In this document: positions 23,960 through 36,890 of the stretch, piece by piece
How positions within the stretch are numbered: the first letter of the stretch is position 1
Layout: every line of letters begins with the position of its first letter
Source: Solanum dulcamara
Taxonomy: Eukaryota > Streptophyta > Magnoliopsida > Solanales > Solanaceae
DNA: 64,000 bases
Direction: 5' to 3'
Assembly: GCF_947179165.1 (NCBI RefSeq)
Contig: NC_077237.1
Coordinates: 13,482,235-13,546,234 of the forward strand
Program-made: the position numbers and the translations under genes
Notes under the pieces: generated by a model
Databases searched by the model: none
Seen by the model: only the letters and a program-made list of their open reading frames with translations
Told to the model about the DNA's origin: nothing

Positions 23960-25152
23960 TGTCACGATCCAACCCCATAGGCCACAACCGGGTTCCAACC
24001 TGGATCCCCGTATACGTATTTATCGTCTATAGTCAAGTTGAACTCTATATAATATGATACTACACACAAAAACCTCAATGGATCAAAACCTTTTCATGTT
24101 ACCATTACTATTCTTAGAGGTCTGTAGACATGTATATGCGGGTTGTTTGTAAGTTTATTTCAACTACGCCTATGCGATGCATTGTAAATGTTTTTATATT
24201 AGGGCAGCCTTGTTGACTTGCGTGCCCTTCCACCTATTTGATTCAAATAGGTGCCATGTCTCCTTATTCCTTTTTTGTGGGTTCATAATCTCGTCTCACT
24301 TTAAGAACCTATGTAATCCTTGCTACGTAAGCTCAACATGCTCTCAAGTAGCTTAAGTATGTAAGACATCCAAGTTGGTAGCTTACGCAAGTAAATCTAG
24401 TCCTACGACTCATTACTCGGCCTCCAACTCTTTTCAGATTCTTATAACCCTATCTCCCATCTGTCACTACTCACGTAGTTGTTTGTTTAGGGGTATGGCG
24501 GGGGCCCTGTCCTGCCATATATGATATATATATATACAGATCGAGCCATCGTACCTCGGTATTATTATATGATATACGGATCGGGTCATCTTACCTTAGC
24601 ATTATTATATGAGATACGGATCGGGCCGTCATTCTTCGGCATTCTTATAAGATATGTGGATCGGGCCATCGTTCCTCGATGTGTACTTGCTATATATGTG
24701 AATCAGGTTGTACATTCCACAGCGCTAATGGTACATATGTGCTTATGATGACAAAATAATCTAGTTGTTACACCGAGTCCCCAAATAGGCCGGTTATAGT
24801 ATGTGATGATAGTATGTATGACTTTATCTTATAAGATGCAGGCACGGTAGATGGCTAAATAGTATACTTATCCCCTGCATCCCTATTTCAACTATTACAT
24901 ACTCAATACATATATCGTACTGACCCTCTCTTTTCGTAGGGGCTGCATTTCATGCCCACAGGTACAGATGTTCATTTTGGAGATCCATCAGCTTAGGATT
25001 TCCACTCAGCTATATTGGAAGTGCTCCACAATTCTAGAGCCTAGCTTTTAGGGTACTGGTCCTCATATGTATATCATAGATAACCTGTATCACATGGCAA
25101 TCATTTAGAGAAAAAAAATATGCTCCAATGTATAAAAGTGTGGGGTATAACA
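23960..25152 (-). repeat. E3 3' LTR, scrambled
   Basis: Block by block against the right LTR: 23960-24098 direct to 28549-28687; 24099-24231 reverse complement of about 28722-28855; 24253-24478 direct to about 31190-31415; 24479-25074 reverse complement of sequence in about 28855-29470, with its first 35 bp (24479-24515) out of order; 25075-25152 direct to 31420-31495. About 1.7 kb of the right LTR (roughly 29500-31180) is absent. An 11-bp inverted repeat (cacctatttga/ttcaaataggtg, 24231-24252) sits at one junction. Confidence 0.78.
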
Positions 25153-25168
25153 TCCTTCCCCCCTTTAG
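25153..25168 (-). other. E3 polypurine tract
   Basis: Element sense ctaaaggggggaagga, immediately before TGTTATACC of the 3' LTR. Confidence 0.75.
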
Positions 25169-25740
25169 AACATTCGTCCTCGAATGTTAATTCTCATAAG
25201 GTCTAAAAAGGATTTCAGGAATTCTCTGTAATAGTTGTCATGTACAAGCCTTTCTCTACAACTTGTTGAACCATCCATGTATGGGCCTATTAGTTGTGTT
25301 TTACCAATATCCAACCAACCAATGGGCGACCTGTATTTTCTGTCATTCAAAGCCTCATACAGGGCCATCTAGATACTAGAATGATAGTTATTATCATAGG
25401 TAATCTCTACAGGTAGTAGGTAATTATCCTAGATACCTTTGAAGTCAACTGTATATGCCTGCAACATATCGTCTAGCATTTAGCTAGCAAGCTTAGTCTA
25501 TCTATCGGCCTGAGGGTAACATGGGGCACGAAGACCTATTTTTCTTCCCAATCTCCTTGTGGACTGATCTTCAGTAGTTAACTGTAACATGGGCTCTTTC
25601 ATCTGAGATAATAACTATGGAAACTCCACACAGCCTCACTACCCTCTTGACCTATAACTTCACACAGTCTCGGCTGAACAAGTAGTCCTTGATTAAAGAA
25701 ACATGGGCTGATATTGGTAATCGACGAATAACATTTCATA
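25165..25740 (-). pseudogene. E3 integrase remnant A
   Basis: The open stretch 25368-25165 reads MALYEALNDRKYRSPIGWLD and TQLIGPYMDG, the conserved segment that follows the integrase core in Ty3/gypsy elements. To its right are traces of MLDDMLQAYTVDFKG near 25450 and of the catalytic core up to about 25740. Stops throughout. Confidence 0.75.
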
Positions 25741-25989
25741 TAGAATCATCCGTCCATAGAGGGCAAAGTGAGTTTTTTAACCAAGGTCAAATTGTGGAAT
25801 CTTCGACCTTGTGTATTACTTCTTTCCTTCTTTAGAGGACATCAACTGGTACCCCTACCCTTTTGGTTTTGCTTTTTGCCCCTCAGAGTTGGCTATTAAG
25901 TGGTGCTAAAGTTCCCTCACACAACAACCTTTATAGACGCTCTGGGTTTTATCTATTATTAACTGGTATAATGTTGAAGGGCTTTGGCA

Positions 25990-26345
25990 TACAAGTGCCC
26001 CATATATTAGTAACCAGCTACTCCTGTAGTTAGTAATGCAGGCCCGCAATATACCTTCTAGCGTTTGGATAGTACGCTTGGCCTGTCCATTAGTCTGGGG
26101 TGAAATGTTGTACCAAGATTCACCTATGTTCCCAATCCCTTCTGGAATGATCTCCAGAAGTTAGCCATAAATTAAACTTCCCTGTCTAAGATAACAGATA
26201 TGGGAACTCTGTGAAGGCTTACTATTTTCTTGTTATATAACCTTTCATAATCTTTAGCTAAATGTGTCTTCCTAATTGGAAGAAAATGGGTTGATTCTGT
26301 CAGCCTATCTACCATAACCTCTATGAACTCATACTTTCACAGAAT
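25990..26345 (-). pseudogene. E3 integrase remnant B
   Basis: Minus-strand translation gives VDRLTESTHFLPIRKTHLAK, then SLHRVPISVILDREV and EGILRACITNYRSSW. This is the integrase core with a decayed IISDRG motif. Its downstream end overlaps in protein content with remnant A, so the two cannot both come from one uninterrupted integrase. Confidence 0.75.
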
Positions 26346-28530
26346 GCGGGGTCAGCTTGTACTATAATCCATATTAACCACTTTTTATTTCTGAGTCAGG
26401 ATTTTCATCCCTTGTAATAGGCTATCAAGCTTCTGATGCTCTATTTTGTTTAAGCTATCGCACAGTTTTTCTTAACTTGTAACACTCTAGGCATGTCCTA
26501 CTACGCTCTTACTCAGATGTTCCTTCTAGTTCTCTTACCACCCATCACATTGCAATCATATTGCTATTATCGACTTCTTTTTATCGAGTAACCACTCGGT
26601 CTCATTCTTAGCATACCAATATTCGTAGGTTGCATACTATTCTTGTACCATTTGTAGAAAGTGCATGCAATTCTAGTCATAGTCTTTCCTGCTCTTGGCT
26701 TACTCTGCTCTACATGTGTCATTGCACTAACTCGTACTTGAAGTCTCTCTTGGGTCACACTTGTTTTGCTCCCTTTGCGTACCTTTAAAGTTCTCTCATA
26801 TTCTATCATAGGAGAGATTTCTTATCCTTTCTCTTTTTGCTACTTGTACATCACCATATTAGTAGCCAGTAACTCAGTTGCCAACATCTTGACCTTTATT
26901 CAAGTATATCCTTGTTATCCTTTACAATATCTTTAAGTTACTCGTTATCATTCCTTTGTCGTATCCACCCATTTTTGTATGTGCCCATCCTTTGATGGCA
27001 TACTATTCAAGGTCCTTCCCAATAATTCTCTGCATTGTCTCAGATATCATCTTGGTTTTTATTCGTCTATTGCTGGCTTTTAGATCTTGCTAGCTCATTC
27101 TAACATGGGATCTCACTTCAAATTTTAGTGTTTGCATTAACATGTTATAGTGTCGGTTGGCTTCATTTCACGCTTGTATTTCTCTTATACGCTTCCCCCT
27201 TTAGGGTATACCCATGTACGAAACCTTAATACAATCATGAGGTGCTTAGAATCCTCGATATACAGTATCAAATCTAGTCTGAATACTGGTACTCGAGTAA
27301 TATCCTTAATGTAACAGTGCATTCAAAGCCACATTCCATTCATCCCAATTAATAATTAGCTCGTGCTCATAACCATTTCCAATTCTCCACTCGAGAGCAC
27401 TTATAATTTGATGATTCGTGTCTCAAGCTTTGTCATAATACTAGCCATACTTCTTTATGCCTCATGATCTTTCATCCATGTCGTGTACCCAATGCTATCT
27501 TCTACTCTCACTCAAAATCATAGCAACTGGGTTTTAATAGCGGTCTTGTCTTATTACCTTTTCATCGCACTATACCTTCAGTTCGTAACTGACTATTTCC
27601 CTTTGTGTCCGATACTCACACTTAAGTAATTACATCTATATTGAGTGCTTTCTTCAGTAGTCCTTTCATTTCTTGTTTCCAAAATATCTTCTATTTACCT
27701 CTATTTGTTCTTAGCATACCAGTCATTTCTGGCATTCATCTTGTCTTGTAGCTCACCTTTACTTTTGTTACCACTTGACCTTTTATTCTGAACCTTTCTT
27801 ATAGATCTTTGTAAGTCTTTCTTATTCATTCTCTAAATCATCTCTTAGTCTCTCCAATCATTTCTAGATTTTTTTCCATACCAATATTGACCTCCTTATT
27901 ACCATTACTATCACTTCAGTAGTTAACTTATTCCTCGAGGTCAGCCATACTCATAGTCTAGTCAAATCCCCTTCTTGTGATGGGCAAGGCATACTACAAC
28001 CTATATCTCATTCTCCTTTCATTTGTAGGAAAATTTAGGCAGAGTTTCCTCTATATTTCTTATTATCTCAAATCTGCACGCAAAAAATGCTAATAATGCC
28101 TCACAGGGCCAACATATATATTCATATCATATCATATCGCAGCCACACCAGGCTTCCAATATCAATGATAGTATAAAATGGTAGACTTACCTCGTATGTC
28201 TACTCAAACTGCACATGTTACACTTTTTTGTCTACTTTTCCTTTCACCTTTCAACTTTACATGTCAATCATATTTCCACATCTTACCTGCATGCTCTGTA
28301 ACTTCCAATATCGTCAGTTACTTGCTTCTATTGATGTTGTCCTTCTGTTGAAATCACAGGTTAGTATGAGGAATTTCATTTCCTATGACTCGGCTCTATC
28401 GCACGATCTTAGATATGAAAGAAAGGTAATATCCTAAATATCCTGTAGCCTCCTGTTTATAGATGTGGTGCACAACACACTAATAAACAAGACTCTACTA
28501 GACACGGTCTGTAGACACTCTAAGGACGAA
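26346..28530. other. E3 core without recognisable coding, and leader
   Basis: 26346-27000 gives no clear protein match. From about 27040 to 28530 the sequence is collinear with the E2 leader (13020-14021), so this is untranslated leader. RT, protease and gag are not recognisable in E3. Confidence 0.6.
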
Positions 28531-28544
28531 CTGCTCTGATACCA
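28531..28544 (-). other. E3 primer-binding site
   Basis: Element sense TGGTATCAGAGCAG, Met-tRNA type, four bases from the 5' LTR. Confidence 0.85.
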
Positions 28545-29289
28545 CTTTTGTCATGACCCAACCCTGTAGGCCACGACCGGGTTCCAACCTGGATCCCCGT
28601 ATACGTATTTATTGGCTATAGTTAAGTTAAACTCTGTATAATGTGATACTATACACAAAACCCCAATGGGTCAAAACCTTTTCATGTACATGTAGCCTCT
28701 TCCCTTCGTATCATATCATGGAAGGGCACACAAGTCGACAAGGCTGCCCTAACATTAAAACATTTACAATGCGTCGCATAGGTACAATTGAAACAAACTT
28801 ACAAACAACCCACATACACATGTCTATAGACCTCAAAGAATAGTAATGATAACATATGGGGGACAGCCTGAATAAACAAATATATACATAGGAGGACCAG
28901 TACACAAAAAGCTAGACTCTAGAACAGTGGAGCACTTCCAACATGGCTGAGTGGAAAACCTAAGCTGGTGGATCTTCAAAATAAACATCAGTACCTATGG
29001 GGCATGAAATGCAGCCCCCCCTCCCCCGAAAAGAGGGAGTCAGTACGACATATGTACTGAGTATGTAAGAATAAAACATTATAAAGAAATTACAATTGAA
29101 ATAGGGATGTAGGGGAAAAGTATAACATTTAGCCATCTACCGTGCCTGCATCTTATAAAATAAAGTCATGCATACTATCATCACGTACTGTAACCGGCCC
29201 GTTTGGGGACTCAGTGTAACAACTAAATCATTCTATCATCATAAGCACATATGTACCATTAGCGTTGTGGAACGTACAGCCCGATTCAC

Positions 29290-29565
29290 GTATATAGCAA
29301 ATACATGCCGAGTAACGATGACCCAATCCATATATCGTATAATAATACCGAGGAACAACAGCCCGATCCGTATCTCATATAATAATGCTAAGGTATGACA
29401 GCCCAATCTATATATCATATAATAATGTCGAGGTACGACTGCCTGATCCGTATATATATATATCGTATAATAATGTCGAGGAACGATGGCCTGATCCACA
29501 TATCATATAATAATGCCGAGGAACGATAGCCCGATCCATATATCGTATAATAATGCATATATGTG
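29290..29565. repeat. Tandem repeat in E3 5' LTR
   Basis: Six or so units of about 43 bp, each with cgatccatatatcgtataataatgccgaggaac-like sequence (variants at 29320, 29365, 29410, 29470, 29520). The same array appears inverted and shorter at 24530-24690 in the other LTR. Confidence 0.75.
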
Positions 29566-31114
29566 CATGTAAAACTTGGTAAAATACCAAACATCCCTCA
29601 AATATCATCATAAAGTATGTCCAAGAGCCTCTAGGTATAGGAGCTTACGCATTCAATCACTATTCAGCATATAGAAGGCTCGAGGGTTGTAGTCCAACTA
29701 CTTTAAGACCTTTACTATTCAAAAGTGAGTAAAGGTCATGAGTTATACCCAGAAGCTATAAATGGAATTACCTCTAACTCATATCATACATCGTTCCACT
29801 TACATTAAGCCATTTCAAGAGAAGCAATGGATAGGCTTCATGTATACTACTTTTCATCACGTAAAAAGCTTATAAGACAATAACTCAACTATCGCAGGAG
29901 TTCTAACATCAAGAAGTGAATAAGATTTATGAACCATACTCGGGGTTCTATGAATGGAATTATTCCCATATTACATATACAATCCACTTAAGACTAAGAT
30001 ATGCCGAAAGAAAGAAGAGATAGGCTTTACATACCTCTTATGGGTTACTCGTAACCACGTTCGTGTTATCATCCTCTGAACCTATTTAACACAAAAATAA
30101 TACTCATATTAATAACCTTCGACTCTCCAATTCCTACATTTGTATTCAAGTATCCATAGGAACCATTTCCTTATTCGCCTTTCTCGACTAGTTTATAAGT
30201 TAGTTACAAAGCTAACGGAAATCGGGCAGCACCTCCCCTATAACTTGCCCTATCCGAACTTTCAATTACATCCTCAATTACTACAGCCAACCAACAACAA
30301 CAATAAGTAGCTTATATACAAGTAAACCACTTCAACACTACAGAATACAAACTCCAAACAACTCGCTTAAAATTACGATACCAAAATAGGGTGTTTAATC
30401 CTTATTTCATAAAACCTTTAATCATACGAAACGTAGGGTCGTGTGGCTAAAACCAACAGCACCCACACCCCTTTTAGAACACTTTTCATCCCTGCAACAC
30501 GCAACAAAACAACCTCCAATCCGCAGCACCACAATCACAACACACTACTCGACTTCGATTTAACTAAAATGACTTCAATTTAGTTTGTTTCTAACGCCAA
30601 ACACACTTATGCAATTTTCATATTTCCAGATTCATTTCCCACATGTAACATACTTCATAACAAAATTATTAACTTTAACTTAAAAGGGAGAACATTACCT
30701 TACCAAAACTTGCCAAAACTTACCTCGGAATTCCATAACGCGGCTGAAAATATGGTGGATGCTCGTTACCCTTTTGGTGAAGCTCCAAACAGAAAATTTA
30801 TGTTATTAACACCTTCATTCCATCATACTACATCATAGATAATTAATTCATGGAAAACAATCGGAGGGCTTACCTTATTTTACCCAAATTCGTGGCTGCC
30901 TCTCTTAGTCTCTAGGTTTTCCTTTCTTTTTTTTGTTCTAAATGCTGAAGAATGAACTATGTATAGCATGTAATACATATATATACCTCCTTAGGAGGTG
31001 ACACATGGCATCCCCTTAGGGGTGACATGTGGAAGCCCCCTAGGGCACCACCTCATCCATGCGGCCACTCATATGCTGTCACGTGGCAGCGTGGGGTCCA
31101 CCCCAAGTAGGTGT

Positions 31115-31192
31115 GTGAATTACTTGGTCCAAGTAGGTGAATCACTTACTTGTCCAAGTAGGTGCATCACTTACTTATTTCAAGTAGGTGCG
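31115..31192. repeat. Short tandem repeat of caagtaggtg(n)atcacttactt
   Basis: Three to four units of about 26 bp, each containing the near-palindrome cttggtccaagtagg or a variant. The 11-bp inverted repeat at 24231-24252 is the matching part in the scrambled LTR. Confidence 0.65.
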
Positions 31193-31495
31193 ACGTCTCC
31201 TTATTCCTCTTCCGTGGGTTTGTAATCTCGTCTCACTTTAAGAACCTATGTAATCCTTGCTACATAAGCTCAACATGCACTCAAGTAGCTTAAGTATGTA
31301 AGACATCCAAGTTAATAGCTTACGCAAGTAAATCGAGTCTTACGACTCATTACTCGGCCTCCAACTCCTTTTGGATTCTTATAACCCTATTTCCCATCCA
31401 TCACTACTCACGTAGAACTTCATAGATAACCTGCATCACATGGCAATCATTTAGAGAAAAAAAATGCTCCAATGTACAAAGGTGTGGGTATAACA

Positions 31496-34167
31496 TCATC
31501 AATGTAAATGCATCACCATAGCCTGTGTAGGCCCATCAACAGAACTATCATCCCAGCCTAAAATCCTCAATAACCATGTAGAACTATATCCCATCCTGTA
31601 GTATATTCATAAGTCACCCACCAAAATTTTGAACAATCTAACCCCATATAAAACACAAAATCTTTGATAACTCACTATTTCTCACCCAAACCAAAAAAAA
31701 CCTTCAGAAAAGTCTTCGTTACATCCCTCATAAGTCTGTGTTGAACCAGTCCACGTTGTATAGTCATATCTGAACTCAAAGGAAAAACCCATACAACCTT
31801 CAACTTTGAACCAAAGGATCTACACCTGAGGGCCTATTCCTTCACATTTCTTAGCTTGTATCCACTGCGCAATATTAATAGGATATTCAAACTCTTAACT
31901 CATACTCATGACTCAATACCAAATGTTTAAACTCTTTGATTCACTAGACTCGTGGTCTTGTCCTTAACTCATTTATCATTATTATTTCATGAACAAAAAA
32001 CCATAGCATATTATATTTTACCTTAAATCAAACTTCTCAAATGAAGACTACATCAAACTCTTTTACAATAGAAAGTAAAAAACTCCATAACTCGAAACAT
32101 GCACAAGTTCTTCCAAATGCTCAATAATCGACACAATCGAGTATTCCTTACTTTGTCAATTCGTACCTTGAAAAAACCCAACCACCTCAATGTAGAATTA
32201 GGATGCAAAACTTGGATTTCAATTCAAAGGGTGTAAACCAATCCCCTTATCAATCAACATTAGCCCATACCTGGAAGATTTCATGCAATCACATAACTTA
32301 GCTTATCATCAAACTCTTTTATGTCGATCTTACCTTGTCCCTCATTAGGAACCCAAATCATTCTAGTTGTTAAACTTGAGACCACTATAGAACTTACCAC
32401 AATGCTAGAGCCGAACGTTCGTAGACTCCACTCTCAAAGCATACTCAACCCGACTGACGAACACTGGATACTATTTCTATAACCAAAACCAAGCGGACGA
32501 AGCAACGTGTTTCTGAAACCAACTTTCCAACATCCCTGAAGTTAAATCCTTGAACTCTGCAATTAAAGTAAGTATTTTTGTCCTTTCATCATTCTAAAGG
32601 CCGAACTATATCCCACTAATTCTCCCATCATAAGCTAAAACTCTTTTAAATTCTACTCGAGTGGTTCTTAACACATCATACGACATTCCATATAACTATG
32701 CTACTTATTAAGTGGTAGCAGCTGCAACCTTAAATACTCACAAGTTGTCATTATCATACTGGATCCCCTTAACCAAAAGTCATCACTACGTAGTTGCATC
32801 CTAATCAGAGTCCATCTCGAACTACTATTACTATACTCAGTCACCATTGCAATCATCATGGAGTTAACCTTATCGTCTACCTGATACCTCAAACTTGTTA
32901 TAATGTTTAATCCTGTGAATTAACCAATTCCCATATGTATTCTCTCGCGAGTACACTCACTTGCCTTCACACAAGTATACTTGATGGAACTTTCTTTACC
33001 TATAAGCTTATTCTTTAAATGTCAATCCACCATTTTTGGCTCATAAACAACTCACCAATCCCCAATTAGACCCTCGAAATACATGTCACCATCCAAACAT
33101 ATTAATACTCACTAAAGATCGACCACTATAATTTTTCTTATAAACCATGCCTAAATCAAGCGTCTATAGTAACAACCAGTTGGTTTCTCAAATGTGAATG
33201 CAATATCGAACTTTATTGCCTGAGTAGGTGAACCAAATGATAACTCTTCACTAGAAAGTAATCATGCTAGCCAACCGATGTGTCCATTCCCATATATCTC
33301 TAGTACCATACCGTGAGAGATACACCACTAGAATACATCTTTCTACCCATTATGGAACTGTCATACATTGCTAAAACATTTCAGTCTCCAGCCGAAATTG
33401 ACATGTACCTTTTTGTAGGTCAGGTCAATAGCAAAAGCAACATAGCCCATAACCTCACCCAAGTAAACACAGGTATTGCGGCAATAGACGTATCACAACC
33501 CTTTCTGATATACACCCACTCTATAAAACCACCGTAAATATTTTGATGTCGATTGACGTATCATCATCATCATCATCATACACTATAAAACCCATTTTTT
33601 ATGATAAATTTAAATGGTTGTAGTCCCCAAAGGCACAGTGCTCACAACATAGACATTCCTCTAATTATACCATTTTTCATTGTCAAACTACTTCAGATAT
33701 CGAATAAGCCACACAAGTGCTATTTTTCATTGCTGAATAACTAAACAGAAAGGATGAGATGTTCACACAGTCTCTCAAAATTTATTCACCTTCCAATATC
33801 AAATCCTCAAAACATATCACTGAACCAAAACCTCATTCATTCATTTCGAATAGCAAAGCATTCCAAGTCTAACCACACATCATTTCCTTAAGTATATCTC
33901 TTCTACCTACATACCATATCTAACACTAAAACCAAGCGATGACATCTAAACTACATGTACGCAAGACCAAGCACGAGTCATCACTATAAGAGATGGAGTA
34001 AAGCGATAGAAATTAATTTGAATCAAGGACGTAGAATAGAAAATCAAGAATTGAATCTCTTTCCTAACAGTCTTCATAGCCTCCTGAAGATAAGTACAAA
34101 TGTCTCCATACCGATCCTCAATACTCTATTTAGACTTGACTTGTACATGTGAAACCTATGAACTTGG
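31496..34167. other. E4 core, part next to 5' LTR
   Basis: About 2.7 kb without recognisable coding motifs. Only a short (atc)n at about 33559-33578 stands out. Confidence 0.6.
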
Positions 34168-34179
34168 GGCTCTAAACCA
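34168..34179 (-). other. E4 primer-binding site (decayed)
   Basis: Element sense TGGTTTAGAGCC, two changes from the Met-tRNA site, next to the 5' LTR at 34182. Confidence 0.6.
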
Positions 34180-34181
34180 TT

Positions 34182-36890
34182 TATCACGATCCAAATTTGG
34201 GTATGATGGCACTTATCCATTCCCACTGGATAACTTGGCCTAAACCAATAATGACGGAATAAAATATAGAAATTAGTTTAAAATAAATAGATAATAGACA
34301 AAAGTGGAAATTTTAGTCAACTATAAAATCCTCTAAGGACTGGTTGTCATATGTACAAGCCACTAAATACAATGATACTGAAATAAATATAAGTCTCAAA
34401 TCTTTATCTCTCAAATAGAACAAAGTAAAAGTAAAGAGGAACAAGAAAGATCGACAGCATCAACAGCTACCTTTCAAGTCTCTTCTAAAAAACCTAGGAT
34501 GAACAAAAGAAATATGGGCTACTATCCGAGCTCAGAACCTACACAAGTGTAGTTAGCAAGGAGAAAGTACCAAAAATACGGTACTGAACAAGTAAACAAC
34601 TAAGACTAAGCAAAGCTAATAGAATGAAAGTACTTCTGTCATACAAACAGAACCCCTCAAACTACAACCTACATAGAAATCAGCCCAGTCTAACAATTCT
34701 GACAGCACAAGTATATATGTATCATCAATAATACAGCTCAAGTCTCGGTTAAATCACACCAATTAATAGTATAAATTACGAGAATATTAGAGGTAAACAC
34801 AATCCACAAATGACAAAAGATGTATGATCCTATGTAGTGCAATGCAATATCACGTATATTGATGTATGTCTGTCCTAATGATACACATCTGCTAATTAGC
34901 AGGCTAGTAGTCATGGGAGCCACAAATGGATCATGTATCTACCGAAACTATTTTCTTTCGGCATAAATATCAATTACTAAAATTATTTTCCTTCGGCATC
35001 GTCACAACCATTTTCCTTCAACATAACACTCGCATTGCAGGAACCATTTTCCTTCGGTATAATCTTCAAATAAATTCCATCTCAATATATCAGAACCAAT
35101 GAAAATAGGCAATGTTCATGTAAATCACAATAATGGAATGATATTAACGATAAGTCATAACTAATGTCACAACAATCTATCCATATTTCCATCTTAATAT
35201 ATATCAGAACCTATTCAAATAGGCAATGTTCATGTCAATCACAATAATGAAATGATATCAATGACAAGTCATAACTCATGTCACAACAATCTATTCACAT
35301 ACCCATAATTAGTTAGAGACTTAATCATATCGACCACATCATTATAACCCATCAATTTTTTTATTTATTACCCTATTTTATTGTTATCAGGTTCAATCAC
35401 ATAATCAAATAGTCCCAAACCACTTCTCATTACTTTCCCAACATATAAAATAAGAATACAAGATTCTACAAGCTTAAATGAAGGATTAAAAGTTCACTTG
35501 CCTCGAATTTACTCCGAACTACATCAAAATTTGAACCTTGACCTTACAGAAATGCTCCAAATCAATAAAATCTATTCAAATATGTAATCCCAATAAGAAT
35601 ACAATTCTAACAACACCCAAATTATAATTTTTGAAAAATAAGCCAAAATCGACCCAAAAACCCGATTCCAAAAATGAAGGGGAAATTTAGAAATTTTTAC
35701 ATTGACACGATCCTTTAAGTATTTGGAATCTATTATTGAAAACGAAATTAAATTTGGACTTAAAATGAGTTCACAATCATCAAAATATTAAAAATTCTAT
35801 GTTCTTGAAAAACCCTCAATTCCTCAACTTAAAATCCCCAAATTCGAACTGAAAACAACAATTTAATAATGGAAAAATGATGATTTAGAGTTAAAAAGAC
35901 TTACCCATTAAAACCCCACGAAAATACTCCTTCCAAATCGCTTCTATCGAGCTTAAGAACTCAAAAATGGTGGAAATGGGGTCTTTTCCCGATTTGGGAA
36001 ATGTTTAAGTCTTCCAGGCATTTACTCTCAGCGAACAGGGACTTCAGCCCCCACTTATTCATCGCGAACACGGCAAGTCTCCCGCGAATGCGAAGATCAA
36101 ACTTTCCGACCCTTCGCAAATGCGGTAGAGCCTCCAAGAATGCAGAGCCTGCACGCATTACCCTTTGCGAATGTGGTCACCATCTCCACGAACATGAAGG
36201 GTTAGGCCCTAGGCACCAGTTAACATCATTGAACACAAAGTCTCCAAATCACGGAATCAATCTCGAAATTCATTCTGAATCCCGTGCATACAAACCTTAT
36301 ATACTACCATACTAATTTTAACATTTCAGACTCAATGGAACCATCGAAATTCAAATTTGAAGTCTCCTTGATCCAAAACTCAAAAAGTTGCAACTAAACT
36401 AACTTAAGCCTCCAAAATACCAAAACAAGCTCGGGCCCTCCAAAAATTCAACCAAGACCATTTCTAGACCTAAAACCATCTTTTAACCCCAATAGAGTTG
36501 TCGAAATTCCATTACAAGCATCGAATCTCCAAATGTTAACCAAATTCAACTCTATAATCAAAATTTCAAAAATTTCCAACTTAGAACCTCAAATCTTCAT
36601 TACAACCCCAAATCTAATTTTGTTAATTCTCTTAGATCAAATTCCACATTTAGAGTTGATGAAATTAATAAAATTTTATTCTGAAACTCATAGCTTTTGT
36701 TGGTCCCAAATACCACTTTTGAACACTCTAATCCTTTAAAATCTCAAAACTTCTAAAACATAACTTTTTCAAAAGAAGTTCTCAAAACCAACACCCAATA
36801 TTAATCAAAAATAACTCGAGACAACCATTGAGAGGGGTAAAATAGTTATTTTATAAAAATTTCCAAAAGGTGACCTTCAAGGTCATTATA
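34182..36890 (-). repeat. E4 5' LTR
   Basis: 2709 bp, TATCACGATCC to GGTCATTATA, both termini with one transition from TG..CA. Carries the repeated ttttccttcgg motifs (34960-35070) and the 125-bp tandem duplication (35090-35300) seen in the other LTR. Confidence 0.78.

Larger units (their letters stand above)
23960..31495 (-). mobile_element. E3: chromovirus relative of E2, inserted in E4
   Basis: Left LTR 23960-25152 (1193 bp) and right LTR 28549-31495 (2947 bp) share both termini, TGTCA(C/T)GA.CC and GGTATAACA. Primer site 28531-28544 and purine tract 25153-25168 give minus orientation. The core holds decayed integrase and an untranslated leader shared with E2. Flanks GTATC and TCATC agree only in the last three bases, so the target duplication is uncertain. 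The left LTR is shorter and has internal blocks in the wrong orientation. Confidence 0.85.
28549..31495 (-). repeat. E3 5' LTR
   Basis: 2947 bp. Its first part follows the same order as the E2 LTR (compare 28720-29060 with 9940-10250), so this copy shows the ancestral order. Confidence 0.85.
20158..36890 (-). mobile_element. E4: LARD-like element, interrupted by E3
   Basis: LTRs at 20158-22426 (left, truncated) and 34182-36890 (right, complete) share long collinear stretches, such as 20168-20250 with 34588-34670 and 21410-22426 with 35920-36890. The purine tract at 22427-22440 and primer site at 34168-34179 give minus orientation. Removing E3, the core is 22427-23959 plus 31496-34181, about 4.2 kb, in which I see no gag, protease, RT or integrase signature. 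The left LTR lacks about 400 bp that the right copy has (34182-34578). Confidence 0.75.
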
